DNA of 44,095 nt. It comes from Comamonadaceae bacterium (GTDB taxonomy: Bacteria > Pseudomonadota > Gammaproteobacteria > Burkholderiales > Burkholderiaceae_C). A program made the translations under genes and the position numbers. Under the pieces are notes generated by a model. It was not told the origin of the DNA, did not search any database, and saw only the letters and a list, made by a program, of their open reading frames with translations. The DNA is taken from positions 1 to 44,095 of the forward strand of contig JAAFIY010000019.1 in NCBI GenBank assembly GCA_013297985.1. Direction: 5' to 3'. This document shows, piece by piece, positions 32,037 through 40,963 of the stretch (position 1 is the stretch's first letter; every line of letters starts with the position of its first letter).

Positions 32037-32927
32037 ATGCACATGCGTTCGATGTTTCAAGGGATGGCCGTGTCCGGATGGACGGCCCTGATGCTGCTTG
32101 CAGCCATGCCAACCATCGCCAGCGCCCAAGCGTGGCAAGACCGCGTGACCAAGCGCGGCCAGATCAATGTGGGCTACCGCGCCGATGCGGCGCCTTTCTC
32201 ATACGACATGCAAGGCCAAGCGGTGGGCTATGCCATCGATTTGTGCAAGCCCATTGTCGACGCCATGATCAAGGCCAGCGGCCGCCCAGATCTGCGCGTG
32301 CGCTTCATTGCCACACCGTTAGACCAGGCCATGCGCAACCTGGCCAGTGGTTCGCTAGACCTGATGTGCAGCAACCTCACCGACACGCCCGCACGGCGCG
32401 AGCAGGTGGCGTTTTCGCCGCCCATTTTCGTGGATGCCACCCGCGCCCTGGTGCGTCGCAGTGCGGGCGTTGCGCAGATCAATCAGTTGGCTGGCAAAAA
32501 GGTGGTGACCATTGCACGCTCGACCTCTGCCGACGTCATTCGTGCCTATGGCGAGCAAAACAAGCTAAACCTGACGATCTTGAGCGCCACCGATGGTGAC
32601 GCAGCGCTGGGGCAGCTCAAGCTGGATTGGGCCCAGGCCTTTGTGCGCGGTGAAGTGGCGCTGACTTTGCAATGGAAGACCTCCGCCGCCGCCGCCGAAT
32701 ACACCCTGTTGCCTGAGCGTCTGCAGCCCGAACCGCTGGCCATTGCGTTTCCGCGCGGCGACCCTGGCATGGCCGCATTGGCGCAAAGCACCCTGAAGTC
32801 CTTGCACAGTCAGGGACAACTGGCGCGCACCCATGAACGCTGGTTTGCTCAACCACTGACGGGCTACAAGGTCGCACTTGGGCTGGCGGTCAGCCCTGAC
32901 TTGCTGGCCGCCTGGGGTCGGCTGTAG
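32037..32927 (+). CDS. Periplasmic amino-acid-type substrate-binding protein (SBP family 3)
   Basis: The product is 296 residues from the ATG at 32037 (AGAGG at about 32028-32032). A signal peptide ends ASAQA near residue 31, then VTKRGQINVGYRADAAPFSYDMQGQAVGYAIDL (shown in part) is the classic opening of glutamate/aspartate-type binding proteins. SGSLDLMCSNLTDTPARREQVAFS carries the ligand Arg region. No permease or ATPase gene is adjacent, so it either serves a distant transporter or has a sensory role. The gap 31903-32036 shows no clear promoter or structured RNA. Confidence 0.87.
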   Translation: MHMRSMFQGMAVSGWTALMLLAAMPTIASAQAWQDRVTKRGQINVGYRADAAPFSYDMQGQAVGYAIDLCKPIVDAMIKASGRPDLRVRFIATPLDQAMRNLASGSLDLMCSNLTDTPARREQVAFSPPIFVDATRALVRRSAGVAQINQLAGKKVVTIARSTSADVIRAYGEQNKLNLTILSATDGDAALGQLKLDWAQAFVRGEVALTLQWKTSAAAAEYTLLPERLQPEPLAIAFPRGDPGMAALAQSTLKSLHSQGQLARTHERWFAQPLTGYKVALGLAVSPDLLAAWGRL

Positions 32928-32946
32928 GTGGGCTGTCGGTTCGGCT

Positions 32947-34038
32947 CTAGCCGGACCGTGCGTCGCGCAGCCGCAGCTTGAGCGCAAAGTCGGTGCGCGA
33001 GTCGGCCAAGCTCAGCGCCACGTCGGCGTCAATGCGGCCAGCGTCCAGCAAGTCCATCAGGCTTTGGTCAAACGACTGCATGCCCCCTTCGCCCGTTTTG
33101 GCGATGGCCGGGCGCAGTTCATCAATGGCGCCTTTGCGAATGAGTTCGGCCACATAGGCGCTGCGCGTCATCAGCTCAGTGGCCAACGCCCGGGTGCCGT
33201 CTAGGGCGGGCACCAGCCGCTGGGCCAACACACCCGCCAGGTTCAATGACAGATCCATCAACACCTGCTGGTGCGCCGTTTCGGGGTAGAAGTTCAACAC
33301 CCGCTTGATGGCCTGGCTGGCGTTGGTGGCGTGCAGGGTCGACACGCACAAATGGCCGGTTTCGGCATAGGCCAGTGCGTGCTGCATGGTGTCGCGGTCG
33401 CGGATTTCGCCAATCACGATCATGTCGGGCGCTTGCCGCAGGCTAGAGCGCAGCGCATCGGCAAAGCTGTGGGTGTCGCTGCCCACTTCACGCTGGTCGA
33501 TCGTGGACTTGGCGTGTTTCAGATGAAACTCAATCGGGTCTTCAATCGTCAGGATATGGTCGGCTTGACGCTGGGCCCGGTGCTGAATCATGGCGGCCAG
33601 GCTGCTGCTTTTGCCTGAGCCGGTGGAGCCCACCACCAGCAACAAGCCACGCGGCAACAGGGCCAAATCTGCAATGGCGCTGGGCAAGCCCAGCTCCTTG
33701 AGGCTCATCACTCGACTGTCGATATAGCGCAGCACCGCTGCCAGTTCGCCGCGTTGCCAATACACGCTAACGCGAAACCGGCCCACATCGGGCGCCATAT
33801 AGGCAAAGCTGAGTTCTTTGTCGCGCTCAAGCGTGGCAATTTGCTCTGGCGTCATCAGGGCGTAGAGCAAAGAACGAGTCTGCCCAGGCGCAAAGCGTTT
33901 GCTGCCCAGCGGCTGCTTGACACCCATCACCCGCACCGACGGCGGCGCCCCGGTGGTCATGTACAGATCCGATGCCCGCTGCTCGGCCGCGAACAGCAAC
34001 AGGCTTTGGATGGCGGTAGCAGGATCCGCAATGGCCAT
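32947..34038 (-). CDS. Third PilT/PilU-family ATPase (PilU-like paralogue)
   Basis: The 363-residue product carries all GspE-family retraction motifs: Walker A GSTGSGKSS at 137-145, Asp box LTIEDPIEFHLKH, Walker B IVIGEIRDRDT and His box TGHLCVSTLHATNASQAIKR. It lacks the PilT AIRNLIRE motif and is closer to PilU, with divergent N-terminal PAS-like domain (SDLYMTTGAPPSVRVMG). It is clearly not identical to the pilU at 25161. It lies 4 bp after lplT on the minus strand, so may be cotranscribed with it. A role as an alternative retraction motor is inferred. Confidence 0.9.
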   Translation of the reverse strand: MAIADPATAIQSLLLFAAEQRASDLYMTTGAPPSVRVMGVKQPLGSKRFAPGQTRSLLYALMTPEQIATLERDKELSFAYMAPDVGRFRVSVYWQRGELAAVLRYIDSRVMSLKELGLPSAIADLALLPRGLLLVVGSTGSGKSSSLAAMIQHRAQRQADHILTIEDPIEFHLKHAKSTIDQREVGSDTHSFADALRSSLRQAPDMIVIGEIRDRDTMQHALAYAETGHLCVSTLHATNASQAIKRVLNFYPETAHQQVLMDLSLNLAGVLAQRLVPALDGTRALATELMTRSAYVAELIRKGAIDELRPAIAKTGEGGMQSFDQSLMDLLDAGRIDADVALSLADSRTDFALKLRLRDARSG

Positions 34039-34042
34039 GCGC

Positions 34043-35329
34043 TCAGCCTCCGTGCAGTTTGTCGTTGCGGGCGATGTCGTACAGACGCTCCAACTCCGTC
34101 GCGTGGCGCACCGTGTTGGACCGGTGCCAGCGCCAGATGATCGTCATCACGCTGGCCACCACGATGCCGAACGCCGCAATGGACGGGTAAGTGCCCACGC
34201 CCAGCGCCAGCCCAGCGGCATACAGCCCGCCCAAGAACAAGATGCAGGCCTGTTCATTGAAGTTCTGCACCGCAATAGACCGCCCCGCCCCCATCAGCAT
34301 ATGGCCACGGTGTTGCAGCAATGCGTTCATGGGCACCACCAAAAAGCCACCCAGGGCACCCAGCAAAATCAAGAACGGCGCGGCCACCCACACGTTGTGG
34401 ATGAACATCAGCAGCATGATGAGCCCGCCCATCAAGATGCCCAGGGGGATCACCTTGGGGCCGTCCACCAGCTTGGTACGCACCGTGGCCACCACCGCGC
34501 CGATGGCCATGCCAATGGCCACCACGCCCTGCAAGGCGCTGGCTTGGGTCACGCCATAGCCCAGCGCAGCGGCAGCCCAGGCCAGCACGATGTAACGCAA
34601 ATTGCCCGCCACGCCCCAAATGAGGGTGGTGGATGCCAATGAGATTTGGCCCAGCTTGTCGGCCCACAAGCGCCGGTTGCAGCCCCAAAAGTCAGGCAAC
34701 AGCACCAAGGGGTTGCGTGGCATGGGCCGCAGCGGCGCGCTGGTGCGGGGAATCTGCAGATTGAACATGGCCGCCACGATGTACACGCCCACCAGCACCA
34801 TGATGGCGGCCTCTGGCGCGGTGTCGATGTGGGTGTCAATGCCGGGCACATCAATGGCCAGCAAATGGGCCGAGATGGCAGGGCCCACCAATTGCCCGCC
34901 CAAAAGCACACCCAAAATGATCGAGCCGATGGTGAGGCCTTCAATCCAGCCATTGGCGGTGACCAACTGCGAAGGCGGCAATAGCTCAGTGAGGATGCCG
35001 TACTTGGCAGGCGAATAAGCTGCGGCCCCCAAACCCACCACCGAATAGGCGATCAAGGGATGCGATCCAAACAGCATCATCAAGCAGCCCACCACCTTGA
35101 TGGCATTGCTGACAAACATCACACGGCCTTTGGGCAGCGCATCCGCAAAAGCGCCTACAAAGGGCGCCAGAACCACATAGAAAAATGCAAACAGCGGCAC
35201 CAGCGCCGCCTGCTGCCAAGAGGGTGCGCCGTCAGTTCTGAGCAGCTGCACGGCCGCCACAAACAGGGCGTTGTCGGCCAGCGAGCTGAAGAACTGCGCC
35301 GACATGATGGTGTAAAAGCCGCGCTTCAT
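34043..35329 (-). CDS. lplT: Lysophospholipid transporter LplT (MFS)
   Basis: The product is 428 residues from the ATG at 35329; upstream in-frame codons to 35470 overlap alr and are not homologous. It is a 12-helix major facilitator protein with MKRGFYTIMSAQFFSSLADNALFVAA (start, in part), AAYSPAKYGILTELLPP and a conserved NGWIEGLTI segment typical of LplT. It flips lysophospholipids across the inner membrane for reacylation. Only 21 bp separate its start from alr on the other strand, so promoters must overlap coding sequence. No separate acyltransferase (aas) domain is present. Confidence 0.92.
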   Translation of the reverse strand: MKRGFYTIMSAQFFSSLADNALFVAAVQLLRTDGAPSWQQAALVPLFAFFYVVLAPFVGAFADALPKGRVMFVSNAIKVVGCLMMLFGSHPLIAYSVVGLGAAAYSPAKYGILTELLPPSQLVTANGWIEGLTIGSIILGVLLGGQLVGPAISAHLLAIDVPGIDTHIDTAPEAAIMVLVGVYIVAAMFNLQIPRTSAPLRPMPRNPLVLLPDFWGCNRRLWADKLGQISLASTTLIWGVAGNLRYIVLAWAAAALGYGVTQASALQGVVAIGMAIGAVVATVRTKLVDGPKVIPLGILMGGLIMLLMFIHNVWVAAPFLILLGALGGFLVVPMNALLQHRGHMLMGAGRSIAVQNFNEQACILFLGGLYAAGLALGVGTYPSIAAFGIVVASVMTIIWRWHRSNTVRHATELERLYDIARNDKLHGG

Positions 35330-35350
35330 TGATCCGTCACATTCTGCAAC

Positions 35351-36478
35351 ATGCCCCGCCCCATTCTGGCCACGGTTGACCGAGCCGCTATTCGCCACAA
35401 CATACAGCACCTGCGTGAACGCTCTGGCGCACGGGTTTGGGCCGTGCTCAAAGCCAACGCCTATGGGCACGGCATTGAGCGTGCCTACGAAGGTTTGCGT
35501 GCAGCCGACGGCTTTGCATTGTTGGATTTAGATGAAGCCCAGCGCGTGCGTGACCTGGGGTGGCGCGGGCCAGTGCTGTTGCTTGAAGGTGTGTTCGAGC
35601 CGCGCGACCTGGAACTGGTCAGCCGCCTGGGCCTGTGGCACACGGTGCATTGTGATGAACAAATTGAAATGCTCGCCGCGCACAAGACCGATCAGCCGCA
35701 GCGGGTCTTTCTGAAGCTCAATTCGGGCATGAACCGACTTGGCTTTGCGCCCCACCGGTATCGGAGCGCCTACGCACGGCTCGATGCCCTGGCGCAGGTG
35801 GACGACATCACCCACATGACGCATTTTTCTGACTCTGACGGCCCCCGCGGCATTGCGCACCAAATGGCCACCTTTGAAACCGCCGTAGAGGGACTGCCGG
35901 GCGAGCGCAGCGTAAGCAATAGCGGCGCCACCTTGCGCCATGCCCAAGCCCCCGCTGTACGAGGTGACTGGGTGCGCCCTGGTATCGCGGTGTATGGCAG
36001 CTCGCCCGACTTTCCTGAACACAGCGCTGCGCATTGGGGCCTGCTGCCCACCCTGACGCTGTCGTGCGAGGTGTTGGCGGTGCAATCACTGCAGCCGGGT
36101 GACACCGTGGGCTACGGCTCGACCTACACCGCCCAGGTGGCGCACCGCATTGGCATCGTCGCCTGCGGCTATGCCGATGGCTATCCACGGCACGCCCCGG
36201 GCGCCAACCCCACAGCCGATGCCCCACGCACACCCGTGGTGGTGGCGGGGGTGCGAACCCACACCGTAGGGCGCGTCAGCATGGACATGATTTGCGTGGA
36301 CTTGTCGCCCCTAGACGCACAGGGCGTGGCGGTGGGCCCTGGCTCAGCTGTGGTGATGTTTGGCGCTAGCGACGCGGGCAGCTTGCCCATTGACGAAGTA
36401 GCGCATGCCGCAGGCACCGTGTCCTACGAACTGATGTGCGCCTTGGCCGCGCGGGTGCCCACTGTTGCCGTGGGGTAG
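35351..36478 (+). CDS. alr: Alanine racemase
   Basis: The 375-residue product has an N-terminal TIM barrel with PLP lysine Lys34 (AVLKANAYGHG) and a C-terminal beta domain with catalytic Tyr259 (VGYGSTYTA). Further signatures are KLNSGMNRLGF, SNSGATL and VGRVSMDMICVDL. It interconverts L- and D-alanine for peptidoglycan synthesis. It cannot be separated into biosynthetic Alr or catabolic DadX from sequence. It is divergent from lplT. Confidence 0.95.
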   Translation: MPRPILATVDRAAIRHNIQHLRERSGARVWAVLKANAYGHGIERAYEGLRAADGFALLDLDEAQRVRDLGWRGPVLLLEGVFEPRDLELVSRLGLWHTVHCDEQIEMLAAHKTDQPQRVFLKLNSGMNRLGFAPHRYRSAYARLDALAQVDDITHMTHFSDSDGPRGIAHQMATFETAVEGLPGERSVSNSGATLRHAQAPAVRGDWVRPGIAVYGSSPDFPEHSAAHWGLLPTLTLSCEVLAVQSLQPGDTVGYGSTYTAQVAHRIGIVACGYADGYPRHAPGANPTADAPRTPVVVAGVRTHTVGRVSMDMICVDLSPLDAQGVAVGPGSAVVMFGASDAGSLPIDEVAHAAGTVSYELMCALAARVPTVAVG

Positions 36479-36572
36479 CCCGCTGCAGCCACAATTTGGT
36501 TTGGGCGGCCCAGGGCTTTGGGGCGCTAGGCGGCCACTTGACTCATCATCCAACAATGATTCGGAGACATAC

Positions 36573-37559
36573 ATGCAAACCACTTCCCTTCGCCGTCGGC
36601 AATTCAACGCCTGGGTGACCACTGGCGTGGCCTCGGCTGCCGCACTGGGTGTGCCGCTGGCCTATGCCCAAAGCGCGGCGCTGACAGTGATCGTGCCAGC
36701 GCCCCCCGGAGGTACGGCCGACTTCACTGCACGCGTGCTTCAAGAACCCTTGGGGCGCGTATTGGGCGGCACGGTGGTGGTTGACAACAAGGGCGGCGGC
36801 AGTGGCGCCGTGGGCGCCCAAGTGGTGCTGAACGCCCGACCTGACGGCAACACCTGTTTGCTTTCGTTCAGCGGCTTTCATGTCATGAGCCCGCACCTGG
36901 TCAAGCTGCCTTATGACCCGCTGAAAGACCTCCAGCCAGTGGCCAACTTAGTCAGCGCACCCCAGGTGCTGGTGGTGCGCTCGTCCTTGCCCTTCACCAC
37001 CGCAGCAGAACTGATTGCCCACGCCAAGGCCAATCCTGGGCGGCTGAACTATTCGTCAGCGGGCAATGGCTCGGTGCAGCACATCACGGCTGAGCTGTTC
37101 AAGAACCTCACCGGCACCTTCATCACCCACATCCCCTATCGCGGCACCGGCCCCATGGTGACTGACTTGCTGGCCAGCCAAGTCGACATGACCATGACCA
37201 CGGCGCCGCCGCTGGTGCAGCATGTCAACAGTGGCCGTCTGCGGGCGTTGCTGGTCACCAGCGGCCAGCGTTTGAGCGCGCTGCCCAACGTGCCCACCGC
37301 CGAGCAAGCGGGCGTGAAGAATTTTGAGGTGGCCAGCTGGTTTGCCATGCACACCCACGGCCAGGCCCCCAAATCATCGGTGGACCGCTTGACCGCAGCG
37401 GTGCAGCAAGTGGTGGCCACGCCGGAGTTCCAGCGCCGCATGGTGGACCAGGGCGCCGTGTCCACCTACATGAACCCGACCGACATGCGCAAATACGAAC
37501 TGGCCGAGTTTGAGCGCTGGGGTCGCGTGATTGCGGCGCAGAAGATCAAGGCTGATTGA
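36573..37559 (+). CDS. Bug/TctC-family tripartite tricarboxylate-type binding protein
   Basis: The product is 328 residues from the ATG at 36573 (CGGAG at 36562-36566). The signal peptide begins with SLRRRQFNAWV and ends AYAQS, so it may be exported by Tat. The Bug fold is shown by VIVPAPPGGTADFTARVL, VVVDNKGGGSGAVGAQ and HIPYRGTGPMVTDLL. Such proteins bind carboxylates or other small ligands in the periplasm. No tctA/tctB genes adjoin, as is common for the expanded Bug families of Burkholderiales. Ligand unknown. Confidence 0.9.
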   Translation: MQTTSLRRRQFNAWVTTGVASAAALGVPLAYAQSAALTVIVPAPPGGTADFTARVLQEPLGRVLGGTVVVDNKGGGSGAVGAQVVLNARPDGNTCLLSFSGFHVMSPHLVKLPYDPLKDLQPVANLVSAPQVLVVRSSLPFTTAAELIAHAKANPGRLNYSSAGNGSVQHITAELFKNLTGTFITHIPYRGTGPMVTDLLASQVDMTMTTAPPLVQHVNSGRLRALLVTSGQRLSALPNVPTAEQAGVKNFEVASWFAMHTHGQAPKSSVDRLTAAVQQVVATPEFQRRMVDQGAVSTYMNPTDMRKYELAEFERWGRVIAAQKIKAD

Positions 37560-37564
37560 TATCC

Positions 37565-37689
37565 AGCCCCCACGCTCCCGCACTGCGTGTCGGTCGCTGC
37601 CCCCCGAGGGGGCGCGCTCCGGCCTTCGGGCGGCCGGGCGGCCTGCGCCTAGCCCCCACGCTCCCGCACTGCGTGTCGGTCGCTGCCCC
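37565..37689. repeat. Pair of 39-bp direct repeats in intergenic GC-rich block
   Basis: Positions 37565-37603 and 37651-37689 are identical by eye (start AGCCCCCACGCTCC, end GTCGCTGCCCC), 86 bp apart. A CCCCCGAGGGGG palindrome and a GGCCTTCGGGCGGCC-type hairpin lie between them. Similar GC-rich blocks are, as I recall, common between genes in Comamonadaceae. The frame 37531-37812 crossing them is not taken as a gene. Confidence 0.75.
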
Positions 37690-37729
37690 GCGCCCCTGAG
37701 GTCGACCCGCGGCTCGGCGGGCGCGGCTA

Positions 37730-37746
37730 GCTATTATTTTAATAGC
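37730..37746 (+). repeat. Small intergenic element, copy H (best-preserved)
   Basis: Core GCTATTATTTTAATAGC is followed by a perfect second hairpin GCGCTT-N7-AAGCGC (37752-37770) and tail AGGCCGTTTTG. It is in sense after the Bug-type gene, 170 bp from its stop. The remainder of 37560-37905 shows no coding feature. Confidence 0.75.
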
Positions 37747-37905
37747 TACTTGCGCTTATTTTTCAAGCGCCGTAGGCCGTTTTGCTCAGGAAGCTTGATC
37801 TGCTTTTTTTAAGGGGCCGCAGTACCGGTCGAGGGTGCTGCCCTGGGTCTGCTGCACGCGGCCGCACGCCGACCGTCACACGATCTTCAAAAACGCGGCC
37901 TAGGA

Positions 37906-37919
37906 TGAAAACGTTTACA
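37906..37919. promoter_or_regulatory. LacI-type operator upstream of the LacI-family gene
   Basis: TGAAAACGTTTACA is a near-palindrome with the central CG and AAACGTTT core (37909-37916) typical of LacI/PurR-family operators. It lies 13 bp before the start of the LacI-family gene at 37933, so autoregulation is likely; it may also control the transporter genes downstream. Confidence 0.65.
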
Positions 37920-37932
37920 TGTTTTTCTTCCG

Positions 37933-39075
37933 ATGCCCAAATCTCGACCTGTCCAAGGCCTGACAGCAACCCCGCCGACACAACAGCCCGCTGCCACGGT
38001 TCGTGAGGTGGCGGCAGCTGCGGGGGTGTCGTTGGCGACGGTCTCGCGCACGATGAACGGCGGCGCGCAGGTCTCGACCGCCACCGCGCAGGCGGTGCGC
38101 GAAGCGGCAGCGGCCTTGGGCTTTCGGCCCAATTTGGTAGGTCGGCGCTTGCGTGCGGGGCGCTCGCACACCATCGGGGTGATGCTGCCCACGCTGCAGC
38201 ATCCGGTGTTTGCGGAATGCCTGTCGGGTATCGAGCAAAGCGCGCAGTCGCACGGCCAGGTGGTGGCGCTCACTACCACCCAATACGACCCCGCCAATGA
38301 AGAGGCGGCCAGCGAAAGGCTGCTGGAAAACCGCGTCGATGGCCTGGTACTGACGGTGGCCGACTGGCGGCGCAGCCCGCTGCTCGACAAGCTCGATCGC
38401 GAACACATGCCCTATGTGCTGGTGTTCAACCAAACCGGCTTGGTGCGCTCGGGCGGCCGGGCGGCCAAGTACGGCCCAGGTGCCGCTCGGGTCAGCGTGA
38501 GCGTGGACAACCGCTTGGCGGCGCGTCACATGGTGGAGCACCTCATTGAGCTGGGCCACCGCCACATTCGCATGATTGCAGGCCAGTTTTCGCAGTCTGA
38601 CCGCGCCCGCCTGCGACACCGTGGCTATGAAGACGCCATGGGCAACGCAGGCTTGCAAGCGCCGCCTGCGGTGCAGTTGCCTTTCAACACCACCGAAGCC
38701 GCGGCCGCATTACACGAAGTGGTCACCGCACACCCCGCGCCCACCGCGCTGTTTTGCTCTAGCGATCACCTGGCGCTGGTCGTGATGCACAGCCTTGGCC
38801 GCCTTGGGCGCCGCGTCCCGCAAGACGTATCGGTGGCCGGCTTTGACGGCGTGGCCATTGGCGACTTGCTCACCCCGCCGCTTACCACTGTGGTGCAGCC
38901 GGTCGTGGAGATTGGCCGCACCGCTGTGCAGATGCTGCACCAGCGCCTGAGCGGGCAGCACATGCTGGGCTCGGCCACTTTGCACCACAGCCTCAAAAAA
39001 GGCGGCACCGCCGCTTCGCCGCGTGGGCAGTCCGTGCCCGCGCAATGTGAAAGCCACCCTCGTCGGTCTGACTGA
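37933..39075 (+). CDS. LacI-family transcriptional regulator
   Basis: The 380-residue product has a LacI helix-turn-helix at about 22-70 (TVREVAAAAGVSLATVSRTMNG, in part; then FRPNLVGRRLRAGRS with the hinge). The periplasmic-binding-protein-like core follows from TIGVMLPTLQHPVFAE to SVAGFDGVAIGDLLTPPLTTV. An N-terminal 20-residue extension and a 30-residue Ser/Pro-rich tail are extra to the family. The operator-like site just upstream and the ABC genes 21 bp downstream suggest that it is a local, ligand-responsive repressor of the transporter and phosphodiesterase operon. Confidence 0.92.
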   Translation: MPKSRPVQGLTATPPTQQPAATVREVAAAAGVSLATVSRTMNGGAQVSTATAQAVREAAAALGFRPNLVGRRLRAGRSHTIGVMLPTLQHPVFAECLSGIEQSAQSHGQVVALTTTQYDPANEEAASERLLENRVDGLVLTVADWRRSPLLDKLDREHMPYVLVFNQTGLVRSGGRAAKYGPGAARVSVSVDNRLAARHMVEHLIELGHRHIRMIAGQFSQSDRARLRHRGYEDAMGNAGLQAPPAVQLPFNTTEAAAALHEVVTAHPAPTALFCSSDHLALVVMHSLGRLGRRVPQDVSVAGFDGVAIGDLLTPPLTTVVQPVVEIGRTAVQMLHQRLSGQHMLGSATLHHSLKKGGTAASPRGQSVPAQCESHPRRSD

Positions 39076-39096
39076 AACCACCCTGAAGGAAGTCCC

Positions 39097-40107
39097 ATGA
39101 AACGCCGGTCTGTTTTGCAATCTGTGGTGGGCGGCATCGCCCTGAGCCCCTTCTTGGCCCAAGCGCAATCGGCTCGCGCCGTTTGCTACAACTGTCCACC
39201 CGAATGGGCCGATTGGGGCGGCATGCTGCGCCTGATGGGTCAGCGCCTTTCGTTGCAAGTGCCGCCTGACAACAAAAACTCAGGCCAGGCATTGGCTGCG
39301 TTGGTGGCCGAGAAAGCCAAGCCCGTGGCCGACGTGGTCTACCTAGGCGGCCAAGTCGGCCCGCAGGCCCGCGCAGCCGATGTGCTTGAGCCCTACCGGC
39401 CCCAGCGCTGGGCCGATGTGCCCGCCAGCCTGAAAGACGCCGATGGCTTTTGGACCACCATCCATTCCGGCACCTTGGGCCTGTTCATCAACACCCAGGC
39501 GTTGCGTGGCGCGCCGGTGCCGCGCAGCTGGCGCGACTTGCTGCGCCCCGAATACAAAGGCCTGGTGGGCTACCTCAACCCCGGCAGCGCGGCGGTGGGC
39601 CAAGTGGCGGTGATTGCGGTCAACCTGGCCTTGGGCGGCACCTACGACAACCTCGACCCCGGCATTGCCTTCTTCAAACAACTGCAAGCCAATTCGCCCA
39701 TCGTGCCTACGCAGACCGCCTACGCCCGGGTGCTGTCGGGCGAGATTCCGATTCTGGTGGACTACGACTTCAACGCCTACCGCGCCCAACACACCGACAA
39801 AGCACCGGTGCAGTTTGTGATTCCCCAAGAAGGCACGCAGCAACTGCCCTACGTGATGGGTTTGATCAAGGGCGGCCCCAACCCCGACCAAGGCAAGCGC
39901 ATCTTGGACTTTGTGTTGTCTGACGAAGGCCAGCGCCATTGGGCCAATGCCTTTTTGCGCCCGGTGTTTGCCAACGCCATGTCGGCCGAGGTGCGTGCGC
40001 GCTTTTTGCCCGACGCTGAATACCAACGCGCCCGTGCGCTGGATGTGCAGCGCCTGGCCGGCGCGTCGCGCTCAATTGCCGAGCGCTATCAGCGCGAAGT
40101 GGGTTGA
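39097..40107 (+). CDS. ABC transporter periplasmic substrate-binding protein
   Basis: The 336-residue product has a twin-arginine-like or Sec signal (MKRRSVLQSVVGG...AQAQ) and belongs to the iron/polyamine/phosphonate-type binding-protein group (SBP family 6/8-like): ADVVYLGGQVGPQA, GTLGLFINTQAL, LVGYLNPGSAAVGQ and SDEGQRHWANAFLRPVF. GAAGGAAG-like ribosome-binding sequence lies at 39085-39092. It captures the ligand for the two permeases that follow. The same operon encodes a GpdQ-like phosphodiesterase, so a phosphodiester ligand is plausible. Confidence 0.88.
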   Translation: MKRRSVLQSVVGGIALSPFLAQAQSARAVCYNCPPEWADWGGMLRLMGQRLSLQVPPDNKNSGQALAALVAEKAKPVADVVYLGGQVGPQARAADVLEPYRPQRWADVPASLKDADGFWTTIHSGTLGLFINTQALRGAPVPRSWRDLLRPEYKGLVGYLNPGSAAVGQVAVIAVNLALGGTYDNLDPGIAFFKQLQANSPIVPTQTAYARVLSGEIPILVDYDFNAYRAQHTDKAPVQFVIPQEGTQQLPYVMGLIKGGPNPDQGKRILDFVLSDEGQRHWANAFLRPVFANAMSAEVRARFLPDAEYQRARALDVQRLAGASRSIAERYQREVG

Positions 40108-40135
40108 CACTGCCTGAGCCCGCAGCCGCTGCTTG

Positions 40136-40963
40136 ATGCGCACGCCGCCCGATCCCTACCGCACCGCGCGTTGGATGCTGCTGCCACTGGCGGCTGTGTT
40201 CATCGCTTTCTTTGCCCTGCCACTGGCCCGCCTGTTTGTGATGGGCGGCAGCGGGGCCCTGGGCTGGGGCGCGTATTGGCAGTGGGTGGGCAATCCGCGC
40301 TACCTCAACAGTTTGTTGGCCACCGTGGCGCTGGCGGCCAGCGTCACCGGCATCACGCTGTTCATCTCAGGCGTTGCGGGTACTTTTTTGGCCCGTAATC
40401 GGTTTGGGGGGCATGAATGGCTGACCGCCCTGCTCACCCTGCCGCTGGCTTTTCCCGGCGTGGTGATTGGCTTCATGGTGATCATGCTGGCCGGGCGGCA
40501 GGGCTTGCTCACACAGATGTCCACTGCGCTGGGCGGCCCGCCCGTGGTGTTTGCATATTCCATCTTTGGCTTGCTGATGGGTTATGTGTACTTCTCGATT
40601 CCGCGCACCATCCTCACCATCATGGCGGCGGCTGAAAAACTAGACCCCCGGCTTGAAGAAGCCGCCCGCAGCCTGGGCGCCACGCCGCTGCAGGTGGTGC
40701 GCGATGTGACGGTGCCCGCCCTCAAACCCGCGCTGATCGCCGCCGGCGCCATTTGCTTTGCCACGGCCATGGGCGCGTTTGGCACGGCCTTTACCTTGGC
40801 CACCAAGATCAATGTGTGGCCAATGGTGATTTATTCCGAATTCACGCTGCAGGCCAACTTGGCCACTGCGGCTGCCCTGTCTTTGGTGCTGGGTCTCATC
40901 ACTTGGGCCGCCCTGGCGCTGGCGCGTTCACTGGCGGGCACCAGTGTGGCGGCAGCCGCATGA
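40136..40963 (+). CDS. ABC transporter permease (first)
   Basis: The product is 275 residues from the ATG at 40136; a TTG one codon earlier is possible. It has six hydrophobic segments and the binding-protein-dependent permease EAA motif EEAARSLGATPLQVVRDVTVPALKP (in part) at about residues 175-200, which contacts the ATPase. It resembles the first permease of Fe3+/2-aminoethylphosphonate/spermidine-type systems. It follows the binding-protein gene by 28 bp and overlaps the second permease gene by 4 bp. Confidence 0.9.
   Translation: MRTPPDPYRTARWMLLPLAAVFIAFFALPLARLFVMGGSGALGWGAYWQWVGNPRYLNSLLATVALAASVTGITLFISGVAGTFLARNRFGGHEWLTALLTLPLAFPGVVIGFMVIMLAGRQGLLTQMSTALGGPPVVFAYSIFGLLMGYVYFSIPRTILTIMAAAEKLDPRLEEAARSLGATPLQVVRDVTVPALKPALIAAGAICFATAMGAFGTAFTLATKINVWPMVIYSEFTLQANLATAAALSLVLGLITWAALALARSLAGTSVAAAA

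Noticed and set aside
37531-37812. 93-codon plus-strand frame
   Set aside because: It lies within the 39-bp repeats and element H; Arg/Pro-rich translation and no conserved domain.
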